Origin: Rhodospirillaceae bacterium
Lineage (GTDB): Bacteria > Pseudomonadota > Alphaproteobacteria > Rhodospirillales > JABHCV01
Assembly: GCA_014382375.1 (NCBI GenBank)
Contig: JACNJU010000062.1
Span: 32,836 to 96,835, forward strand
Direction of reading: 5' to 3'
DNA length: 64,000 nucleotides
Under the pieces are notes generated by a model. It did not search any database and had not been told where the DNA came from. It saw only the letters and a program-made list of their open reading frames with translations. Shown piece after piece: positions 57,514 through 64,000 of this stretch (positions are counted from its first letter, which is position 1; each line of letters opens with the position of its first letter). Both the position numbers and the translations under genes were made by a program.

Positions 57514-58539
57514 TTAACTGCCGCCAATCCGGTCGGCAAGAGTGCCAACGGCAACAGCAAAATAGGTTGACCTGTTCCATTTCAGGATCGTTCGATAGTT
57601 ATTGTAAATCATGTATGCAGCGCTTCCCGGACCCTCTGTATAAACAATTGATGCATTCAAGTCTCGCGCAGGAAGGGCGCTTCCGTCGGCTTTACGAACA
57701 CCCAGCGCAGCCCATTGGGCAATGGGCTTGATAATTTTGAGTCCCGCCATTTCAGGATTGAAACCGGCAGGTAACGTCACCGCCCTGCCCCAGGTTTGAT
57801 CAGCTTTCCAGCCAGATCTGGACAGGTAATTAGCCGCCGAACCAAAGACATCCTCTTTTGTATTCCAGATGTCCTTGCGCCCATCGCCATTGTAATCGAT
57901 GGCGAAGTTAAGGAATGACGACGGCATGAACTGGCACTGGCCCATGGCCCCGGCCCATGATCCCACCATGTCCTCAGGCTTAATGTGGTTGCCGTTGAGA
58001 ATTTTCAGGGCGTTCATCAGTTCCTTGCGGAAGTATTTGCTGCGCCGCCCATCATGGGCAAGGGTGACCAGCGCCGGTATCAGTTTGAAACCGCCCGTAA
58101 CCCTGCCGAAATCCGTCTCGATGCCCCAAAAAGCGACAATAAAACGGGGTTGAACGCCAAATTTCTTTCCGACTTCCTCAAGCAAGACCTTGTTTTCAGC
58201 CAGTTTTTTACGGCCCTTCTGGACCCGGGAATTGGGGACGACGCGGGTCATGTACTGGGCAAACGTCAGCGAGAATTCCGGCTGCTTGCGATCAAGTTCG
58301 AGAACCCGGGGGATTTGTTTGACGCCATCAAGGGCAGAAGCCAGGATTTCCTCGCGAATACCATTACCCGATGCCTCGGCGCGTAGCTCCACAAGCCATT
58401 GCTTGAAAGCAACGGGATCAACCTTGATTTTGGATGGATCATCTGCGGTTTCGTGGGAGATAGCATGGTTGGCAGCCATCAAATAAAAAAGCGCAGTCGC
58501 CACTACAACTGCTGTACTTTTAAACGATCTAAAAAACAT
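57514..58539 (-). CDS. mltB: Membrane-bound lytic murein transglycosylase B (MltB family)
   Basis: 341-residue periplasmic glycan-cleaving enzyme. After a signal sequence, the catalytic Glu is in VAFWGIETDFGRVTGGF near residue 135. GSWAGAMGQCQFMPSSFLNF and AIDYNGDGRKDIW are family marks. It has no lipobox, so it is soluble or membrane-anchored through its N-terminal helix. It lies next to rlpA and the carboxypeptidase, forming a wall-remodelling group of three. Confidence 0.93.
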   Translation of the reverse strand: MFFRSFKSTAVVVATALFYLMAANHAISHETADDPSKIKVDPVAFKQWLVELRAEASGNGIREEILASALDGVKQIPRVLELDRKQPEFSLTFAQYMTRVVPNSRVQKGRKKLAENKVLLEEVGKKFGVQPRFIVAFWGIETDFGRVTGGFKLIPALVTLAHDGRRSKYFRKELMNALKILNGNHIKPEDMVGSWAGAMGQCQFMPSSFLNFAIDYNGDGRKDIWNTKEDVFGSAANYLSRSGWKADQTWGRAVTLPAGFNPEMAGLKIIKPIAQWAALGVRKADGSALPARDLNASIVYTEGPGSAAYMIYNNYRTILKWNRSTYFAVAVGTLADRIGGS

Positions 58540-58617
58540 GGTGGCCTGCCCTAATTCCGCGAATCGCACCAACAAACTATGGCAACCCTTATGCGGCAGG
58601 GCAATGGCCAAAAGCTT

Positions 58618-59415
58618 CTATGAATCAGGGCCGGGAAACAGGCTGTCCGTTTTATCGGTCAATCTGTAGAAAACAAGTCCCAACCACTCATGTATGGCGC
58701 GTGACAGAAAACCATAACCGCCAATCAAATTGAAAGTCGGGGTGAGAACAGGCTCGCTTGTGAACCCAAAATCAACAGGATAGGGCATTACTTTCCATCC
58801 TATCTGCCTGAATATGCCAACCGTTCGCGGCATGTGAAATGCCGAGGTAATAAGAATCCACGTCTCCTGTGGGCCTGGGTTGACCATCTGTTTGGACATC
58901 AGGGCATTTTCATAAGTGTTGCGGGACTGGTTTTCAATTTGGACCCTATTTAAATCTACACCCAGGATATCCAAAAACGGTCCGACAGCATCTCCTTCTT
59001 TAATGTTTTGCGTTAGTAATTTTCCAGAACCACTTGTAAAAACAAGTTTTGCATTCGGATATTTTTTTGAAAGAGCCGCAAATTCTGTCAATCTTTCTAC
59101 TGCCCCGCCAATCGATATCTGGCCGCGCGACTTGGTCACGACTTCATCAATCACACCGCCCAGAACAATAATTCCATCGACTTTTTCCGGTAATTGCCGA
59201 ACCTCCGGAAAACGGTTTTCCAGGATAATAAGCAGATTAATACCAATGGGAACAACCGCTACAATGAAAGACAGGATGGCGGCAAAGGCCAACAACCTGC
59301 GACCGAGCTTGTCACGTCGCCGAAAAACAAGCACGGCCCCCAGGCAAAGCACCATCAGCAGCACATTTCCAGGGTCCGCGAAGAACCAGAATATTTTCGA
59401 TAAATAGAAAAACAT
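58618..59415 (-). CDS. YdcF/DUF218 family membrane protein (ElyC-like)
   Basis: 265-residue protein with two N-terminal transmembrane helices (about residues 12-32 and 38-62) and a DUF218 Rossmann-like domain. The latter is marked by VDGIIVLGGVIDEVV near 80 and ENQSRNTYENALMSKQ near 160. This layout is that of ElyC, linked to envelope precursor use. ATG at 59415 rather than the TTG at 59418. Its position beside wall enzymes fits an envelope role. Confidence 0.9.
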   Translation of the reverse strand: MFFYLSKIFWFFADPGNVLLMVLCLGAVLVFRRRDKLGRRLLAFAAILSFIVAVVPIGINLLIILENRFPEVRQLPEKVDGIIVLGGVIDEVVTKSRGQISIGGAVERLTEFAALSKKYPNAKLVFTSGSGKLLTQNIKEGDAVGPFLDILGVDLNRVQIENQSRNTYENALMSKQMVNPGPQETWILITSAFHMPRTVGIFRQIGWKVMPYPVDFGFTSEPVLTPTFNLIGGYGFLSRAIHEWLGLVFYRLTDKTDSLFPGPDS

Positions 59416-59471
59416 CAACCGTGATACATCACTATTGACTCAGAAAGCAAGTTAAGGCATTGATATCACGT

Positions 59472-59879
59472 CTATTCCCGCGCCCCTGCCTGCTCTAACC
59501 GATCTATAATTTCACGGTAAATCGCACGGTATTTCTGGCCGCCGTCCATATCGAAAAAGGCCAGTTTCTGGCGCGCTTTGGTGAGCGCTGTTTGGCCAAT
59601 TTCATCACGCTCGTTGATACTGACGCCCAGACGTAAAAGCATTTTAATGATATCGAGGCTTGCCCCGTCGGTCGCCGTGATAAGCGGCGTTTGCCTAAGC
59701 CCATCAAGACAATTCAAATCGGTGCCATGCTCCAGCAGTCCTGCCAGCTCGTCCGGTTCATCAAGAAAAGCTGCCGCATGCAGGTCTGCACAGTTGGCAT
59801 GATGGGCCCCCGCAGCATTTGAGGTGAGTAAAAGCCCTGCAAAAACCAGAGCGCCAAAAAACCTGTTGTTGATAAACAT
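59472..59879 (-). CDS. Exported ankyrin-repeat protein
   Basis: 135-residue protein with a signal peptide (FFGALVFAGLLLTSNAAGA) and about two to three ankyrin repeats: DLHAAAFLDEPDELAGLLEH, then QTPLITATDGASLDIIKMLL and GQTALTKARQKL. Two cysteines flank the first repeat and may pair in the periplasm. Ankyrin repeats mediate protein contacts; the partner is unknown. It is the first gene of the minus-strand run, divergent from the EamA gene. Confidence 0.85.
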   Translation of the reverse strand: MFINNRFFGALVFAGLLLTSNAAGAHHANCADLHAAAFLDEPDELAGLLEHGTDLNCLDGLRQTPLITATDGASLDIIKMLLRLGVSINERDEIGQTALTKARQKLAFFDMDGGQKYRAIYREIIDRLEQAGARE

Positions 59880-59972
59880 TGATAAAACATATAGCGATGA
59901 TATCGCGCTGGCAAATCACGGACATGATGACCCGGAGCATTCCTTTTTATCCCCCTCATTTGGTCAACATCG

Positions 59973-60851
59973 ATGCATCAGTCCAATGCCTATAGTCGCG
60001 GAATTTTGATGTCTGGTGCGGGAATGCTCCTTCTCAGTCCTGACGGCCTGTTGTTGCGCCTGGTCAGCGATGCCTCCACCTGGAACGTGCTTTTATATCG
60101 CTCAGCCTTTACCGCCTTAACCATGGCCGTCATCCTGATGCTAAGAGAACGTCAGGATTTCTCCACAATTTTTCGCAACTTTGGCCGTGCCGGCTGGATT
60201 TCAACATTTCTTATGGCCGCCAGCAGCCTGTCTTTTGTTGGCGCTATCTCCCACACCTCTGTCGCCAATACCCTGGTGCTGGTGGCGACAATGCCATTTT
60301 TCAGTGCCGTCCTTGGCTGGATTCTGATTGCTGAGCCCGTCAAGCCCCGGACCTGGATTTCGATCTTGCTCGCCCTTGGTGGCATCGGAATCATTTTTTC
60401 AGGCTCCTTTGGTGATGGGAACTGGAGCGGTGATTTGATGGCCATTGCCACGGCTTTCCTGCAGGGCCTCAACCTTGTCGTCATAAGGAAGGCAAAAGAT
60501 CGATCCGTAACCATGCCGGCGCTCTGCTTATCAGGCATCTTCGCCGCCCTGATTGTCCTGCCGTTTTCACAGCCAATGACTGTTTCGTCGCCCGATTTAA
60601 TGCTTTTAATGTTGATGGGGCTGTTTGTGGTGCCGGTATCGCTGGTTCTTTTCCTGAGTGGGGCCAGATACGCCCCGGCCGCTGAAATTGCCCTGCTGGC
60701 GCTGGTCGAGACTGTTCTTGGGCCTTTCTGGGCCTGGCTTGGTGTCGGCGAAGTGCCAACCATAAACGCGATAATCGGCGGCGCTATCGTTATCGTTGCC
60801 GTGGCTATTAATGCCCTGATTGGCATGAGGAATAATCACCATGCCGGATAA
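59973..60851 (+). CDS. EamA/DMT-superfamily transporter
   Basis: 292-residue protein with about ten transmembrane helices in two EamA repeats (roughly 10-140 and 150-285). It is a probable metabolite exporter of unknown substrate. The ATG at 59973 gives a short hydrophilic lead before the first helix. Its end overlaps the rarD start by 11 bp, so the two are coupled. Confidence 0.88.
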   Translation: MHQSNAYSRGILMSGAGMLLLSPDGLLLRLVSDASTWNVLLYRSAFTALTMAVILMLRERQDFSTIFRNFGRAGWISTFLMAASSLSFVGAISHTSVANTLVLVATMPFFSAVLGWILIAEPVKPRTWISILLALGGIGIIFSGSFGDGNWSGDLMAIATAFLQGLNLVVIRKAKDRSVTMPALCLSGIFAALIVLPFSQPMTVSSPDLMLLMLMGLFVVPVSLVLFLSGARYAPAAEIALLALVETVLGPFWAWLGVGEVPTINAIIGGAIVIVAVAINALIGMRNNHHAG

Positions 60852-61737
60852 TAACAATAAAGATCAGGGATTTGTTGGTGGCGCGGCGGCGTTTACGGCG
60901 TTCAGCGTATGGGGCACTTATCCCCTTTATTTCAAGATGTTTTCCCATATATCAGCTTTTGAAGTGCTGGCTCATCGTATTTTGTGGACCGTCGTTCTGC
61001 TTGGTTTGTTTATTCTGTTGAGCAGGCGTGTCCACCATGTCCGCGCCGTTATAGACAATAGAAAACTTCTCGCCACCTTGCTGTTGAGTTCACTACTGGT
61101 ATCGCTCAACTGGCTGGTTTTCATTTGGGCCGTCACTCACGATATGGTGCTTGAATCAAGCCTGGGTTATTTCATCAACCCGTTGGTCAGCGTCGCCCTG
61201 GGAATGATATTCCTGAAGGAAAAACTGCGCTTTTGGCAATGGGTCGCCGTCGCCATGTCGGTAATTGGGGTCGCCAACCTTATCGGCCAGTTGGGCACAG
61301 TGCCCTGGGTTGCGCTATCGGTCGCCTTTTTGTTCGGCTTTTACGGGTTGATACGTAAAGTTGCCGTCGTTGACGCATTTAGCGGGCTATTCGTCGAGAC
61401 GACACTTATTCTGCCACCCATTCTGGTCTACCTGATTTACATCGGCGTACAGGGTACAGGCGCTTTTGGTTCTTCGGATTTAACATTTGATGTTTTGCTG
61501 ATTTTCCTGGGCGCGATGACAGCAATACCGCTGATTTTGTTCGCCTTTGCGGCAAAAAGACTGCGCCTGTCGACAGTTGGATTCTTTCAGTACATCGCCC
61601 CCAGCGCTCACTTTATGATTGCGGTGTTTCTCTATAATGAACCCTTCACATTCGCTCACCAGATAACCTTTGGGATGATCTGGATGGCGCTGGCGATCTA
61701 CACCGTTGATACCATCATCGCCCGCCGCAAGGGCTAA
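60841..61737 (+). CDS. rarD: RarD-type EamA transporter
   Basis: 298-residue DMT protein of the RarD family, about ten transmembrane helices. AFSVWGTYPLYFKMFSHISA near residue 18 and AVTHDMVLESSLGYFINPLV near 98 are close to the RarD consensus. RarD was named for chloramphenicol resistance but its natural substrate is unclear. The stop lies 1 bp from the stop of the convergent ammonia-lyase gene. Confidence 0.92.
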   Translation: MPDNNNKDQGFVGGAAAFTAFSVWGTYPLYFKMFSHISAFEVLAHRILWTVVLLGLFILLSRRVHHVRAVIDNRKLLATLLLSSLLVSLNWLVFIWAVTHDMVLESSLGYFINPLVSVALGMIFLKEKLRFWQWVAVAMSVIGVANLIGQLGTVPWVALSVAFLFGFYGLIRKVAVVDAFSGLFVETTLILPPILVYLIYIGVQGTGAFGSSDLTFDVLLIFLGAMTAIPLILFAFAAKRLRLSTVGFFQYIAPSAHFMIAVFLYNEPFTFAHQITFGMIWMALAIYTVDTIIARRKG

Positions 61738-61738
61738 A

Positions 61739-62959
61739 TCACCTGACATCCTGGGCGCTGCGCCCGACTATCCGTTCGTAGACATCCGCGTCGCTGGCCC
61801 CTTCCGAGCCGATAACCAGAACACGCGAGGCTCGATTGATACCAAGGGCATCGGCGAGAGCGGGATCTTCGCCAGCGGCCAGCAAGGCCGCCAGTCCGGC
61901 AACCGCGGACTCCCCCGCAACAACGGGTTTGTCTCCGTCCACCCCGTCAGCAAGCAGTCGCATGACCGGGCCGACAACATCATCGCCCAGGGTGATAAAA
62001 TCATCGGCACCCGTGGCCAGAATATCCCAGGCAATCAGTGAAACTTCACCGCAAGCCAGTCCCGCCATTACGGTTTCAAGATCACCGGTGGCTGGACGCG
62101 GCGTTCCCGCCAGGGCGCTTTGATACAGGCAATCCGCCCGATCCGGTTCAACGACGATAAAACGCGGACGATCTGCCTTCAGGGTTTCCCATAAATGGCC
62201 GCAAACAGCCGCCGCCAACCCCCCTACCCCGCCCTGAACGAAAATATGGCTGGGAAGACTGTCGTCAGGAAACTGGCTTAAGGCTTCATCAACCATCACC
62301 GTGTAGCCCTGCATGACATCACGCGGCACATCCAGATAGCCTTCGTAGGAGGTGTCAGAGACCACATACCAGCCCTTTGCCTGAGCATCGGCGGCAATTT
62401 CACGGACCGTATGGTCATAATCCCCATCCAGACGGAGGACCTCGGCACCGTAGGCCTCCATCGCCTTTTTGCGGCCTTCGCTGACACCTGAATGAATATA
62501 GATTTTACAATTGCAGCCGAATGTCTGCGCTCCCCAGGCGACAGAGCGGCCATGATTGCCATCGGTCGCACAGGCAACAGTCACGGTGCTGGTGATATCG
62601 CTGTATTGTCCGGTGATGAGCCCTTCGATGTTCGGTTTCCGCTCAGGGTCTTTGTCACGGATAAAATCCAACAAAAGGCGTTCAACTGCGTAAGCGCCGC
62701 CGAGCGCCTTGAAACTGTCGAGGCCAAAGCGGAACCCCTCGTCCTTGTAATAAAGGCTGGCGACACCGGTTTTCCGGGCCAGGCCTTGCAGGCTGTGCAG
62801 GGGCGTTGGTTCATATCCGGGCCATGAAGAAATATCGGCCATCGCTTCAGCAAAGCGCTGCCTGTTGATAACACTTAAGGCAGGCTCGCCGTAACGGGTT
62901 TCCCGGGAAGCCGCTTGTGGGTTGTGATGAACTCGTAAAGAACCATACAGAGAAGTCAT
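61739..62959 (-). CDS. Diaminopropionate ammonia-lyase (DpaL/YgeX type)
   Basis: 406-residue fold-type II PLP enzyme. The lysine motif KDEGFRFGLDSFKALGGAYA near residue 75 is the diaminopropionate ammonia-lyase form. ACATDGNHGRSVAWGAQTFG near 132 and the glycine loop GGVGGLAAAVCGHLW near 230 follow. It would cleave 2,3-diaminopropionate to pyruvate and ammonia. Length matches YgeX. No partner catabolic genes adjoin it; the nearby EamA/RarD exporters point the other way and may be unrelated. Confidence 0.9.
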   Translation of the reverse strand: MTSLYGSLRVHHNPQAASRETRYGEPALSVINRQRFAEAMADISSWPGYEPTPLHSLQGLARKTGVASLYYKDEGFRFGLDSFKALGGAYAVERLLLDFIRDKDPERKPNIEGLITGQYSDITSTVTVACATDGNHGRSVAWGAQTFGCNCKIYIHSGVSEGRKKAMEAYGAEVLRLDGDYDHTVREIAADAQAKGWYVVSDTSYEGYLDVPRDVMQGYTVMVDEALSQFPDDSLPSHIFVQGGVGGLAAAVCGHLWETLKADRPRFIVVEPDRADCLYQSALAGTPRPATGDLETVMAGLACGEVSLIAWDILATGADDFITLGDDVVGPVMRLLADGVDGDKPVVAGESAVAGLAALLAAGEDPALADALGINRASRVLVIGSEGASDADVYERIVGRSAQDVR

Positions 62960-63112
62960 TTTATCGCCTCAAGTTTGAACAATGCCGGGAGTATTTCACG
63001 GCGCTACCAACCTTCCAAGTCATCTGACGTTTATTTTTCGTTAAGGATTGGCCGTGATAATGAAAAAACCAGCTTTAGAATTGAGGCAACAATCCCAGAA
63101 AGGGGAACGACC

Positions 63113-63238
63113 ATGTCCAAGCAACCATTTGTTTCTGGTATCGCCCGTATTTCAAGACGGATCGCCCGTGCCTTCGGCTACAGGTTCGATCATCCTGTTG
63201 AAGTTATTGTCGGCTTTCCGCCGGGTATGTTCCGTTAA
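63113..63238 (+). CDS. 41-residue basic protein of unknown function
   Basis: A short ORF with a strong ribosome-binding site (AAAGGGGAACGACC) before its ATG. The N-terminal half is an arginine-rich amphipathic helix (FVSGIARISRRIARAFGYRF), followed by DHPVEVIVGFPPGMFR. An in-frame ATG-less extension to 62975 lacks support. It lies 90 bp upstream of tRNA-Ser. I do not recognise the family; a membrane-surface or RNA-binding peptide is conceivable. Coding status rests on the ribosome site and protein-like composition. Confidence 0.55.
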   Translation: MSKQPFVSGIARISRRIARAFGYRFDHPVEVIVGFPPGMFR

Positions 63239-63328
63239 TTTAAAATCGTCTGTTTTGCAATTTGCAGAAGACCGCACGGGCAGTGTATAAGCATCCGCCG
63301 GGCGCACTTTCTTGTGCCTGAAAAATGC

Positions 63329-63418
63329 GGATGGGTGGCCGAGCGGTTGAAGGCACTGGTCTTGAAAACCAGCAAGGGTTAACGCTCTTCGTGGGTTCGA
63401 ATCCCACCCCATCCGCCA
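63329..63418 (+). tRNA. tRNA-Ser (anticodon TGA)
   Basis: 90-nt class II tRNA with encoded CCA. Acceptor GGATGGG (63329-63335) pairs with CCCATCC before discriminator G. The D region GGCCGAGCGGTTGAAGGC is typical of tRNA-Ser. The anticodon stem CTGGT/ACCAG holds loop CTTGAAA, giving TGA, and a long variable arm follows. It reads UCA and related serine codons. Confidence 0.97.
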
Positions 63419-63530
63419 TTTCGTGACATCAAAACCCCACAATGACTTTCACAGCGAGATGATGAGGATGACCTGTTGGGGCCACTGCCATAAGCGGACG
63501 TTCCGATGATACAATCAAGTTGCTGCAAGG

Positions 63531-64000
63531 TCACTCAGATGAATGGAATTTGAAGTCTGGCAGGGAATAAAACGCCTGCCTGAGGGCTTCACCCCACCCT
63601 TCCGAAATAGACTGGTAATACTCATCATCCAATTCGACGCGGAATTCATGGCCGACTTTGAAGCTGTTGGCTTCGTAAGTTTGAACATCCAAAGGTAAGC
63701 CAACGGACAAGTTCGCTTTTATGGTAGAATCGAATGAAACCATCAACAATTTGATAGCGTCCTCGAACTGCATGTCGGGATCATAGGCCCGGACAATAAT
63801 GGGGCGCCCATACTTCGTTTCACCGATTTGGAAGAATGGAGTATCGCTAGAGGCTTCGATGAAGTTCCCCTCCGGGTAAATCATGAACAGCCTCGGTTCT
63901 CCTGTCGATATCTGGCCACCCAGAATCAGCGTCGCATTAAAAGTGGAATCCGCATTTTGGCCGCCGAGTGCGTTGGACTGCACCACTTCACGAACAAGGA
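63531..64000 (-). CDS. Anbu-type proteasome-related protease, C-terminal part (5' end outside window)
   Basis: About 156 C-terminal residues, with the frame open through the window edge. ATLILGGQISTGEPRLFMIY, FFQIGETKYGRPIIVRAY and LLMVSFDSTIKANLSVGLPL follow the pattern of Anbu, the HslV- and proteasome-related peptidase of bacteria. The N-terminal catalytic Thr/Ser/Cys is not in the window. In other genomes Anbu is encoded with a transglutaminase, an alpha-E protein and an ATP-grasp protein, which should then lie beyond base 64000. Confidence 0.85.
   Translation of the reverse strand, partial: LVREVVQSNALGGQNADSTFNATLILGGQISTGEPRLFMIYPEGNFIEASSDTPFFQIGETKYGRPIIVRAYDPDMQFEDAIKLLMVSFDSTIKANLSVGLPLDVQTYEANSFKVGHEFRVELDDEYYQSISEGWGEALRQAFYSLPDFKFHSSE

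Overview
The window is a chromosomal segment of an alphaproteobacterium, most like the Rhodospirillales. The signs are the dusB-ntrB-ntrC-ntrY-ntrX-trkA-aminotransferase-HAD-hfq-hflX order, the fused IspDF, the ubiquinol-cytochrome c chaperone, a RibBX-type RibB fusion, a potassium-independent proton-pumping pyrophosphatase and an Anbu-type protease. Coding density is very high. I see no insertion sequence, phage, CRISPR array or rRNA. Almost everything is housekeeping or core metabolism, with a few accessory insertions. The taxonomic call rests on gene content and order only.

Layout. 1-2.3 kb: tail of a TRAP transporter operon (dctP end, dctQ, dctM). 2.3-5.5 kb: a two-BON lipoprotein, an alpha/beta hydrolase, an orphan CheW and a lone sulfotransferase. 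5.5-7.8 kb (minus): hemB and a PLP amino-acid decarboxylase. 8-11.2 kb: a full-length fused isobutyryl-CoA mutase (icmF) behind a perfect 18-bp palindrome. 11.3-18.8 kb: a small unknown gene, rpiB, glyA, nrdR, ribD, ribE, ribBX, ribH, nusB and thiL, all on the plus strand and mostly contiguous. 18.9-21.8 kb: a FliL-like membrane protein, hppA and a strong terminator. 21.8-26.6 kb: bamE (minus), then the cytochrome bc1 chaperone, yceD, rpmF, plsX, fabH, ihfA and a MerR regulator.

26.6-31.5 kb is accessory: tRNA-Pro(GGG) with terminator, a coiled-coil protein, an aldehyde ferredoxin oxidoreductase with a MoaD/ThiS-like partner, an EamA transporter, a small unknown protein, a STAS protein and a second small unknown protein. 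31.5-45.6 kb is the conserved ispDF / ypjD-like / dusB-ntrBC-ntrYX-trkA-hfq-hflX block, with two nitrogen-type two-component systems in one tight run. 45.7-48 kb: an inositol-monophosphatase-family enzyme, a beta-hydroxyacid dehydrogenase and a split two-CxxCH protein. 48.2-59.9 kb is a long minus-strand run: lipoprotein, mazG, MBL hydrolase, tatD, a 38-residue membrane protein, metG, holB, tmk, a D,D-carboxypeptidase, rlpA, a lytic transglycosylase, a YdcF-like protein and an ankyrin-repeat protein. 60-64 kb: two EamA/RarD exporters, diaminopropionate ammonia-lyase, a 41-residue protein, tRNA-Ser(TGA) and the C-terminal part of Anbu.

The points most worth a second look are the AOR-MoaD module, the tandem two-CxxCH gene broken by a one-base phase change, the tiny membrane protein with its own ribosome site and terminator, the two perfect 18-bp palindromes flanking icmF, and the unexplained 41-residue basic protein. 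I did not find one clearly new multi-gene system. Functions come from motif recognition by eye, with no database search.
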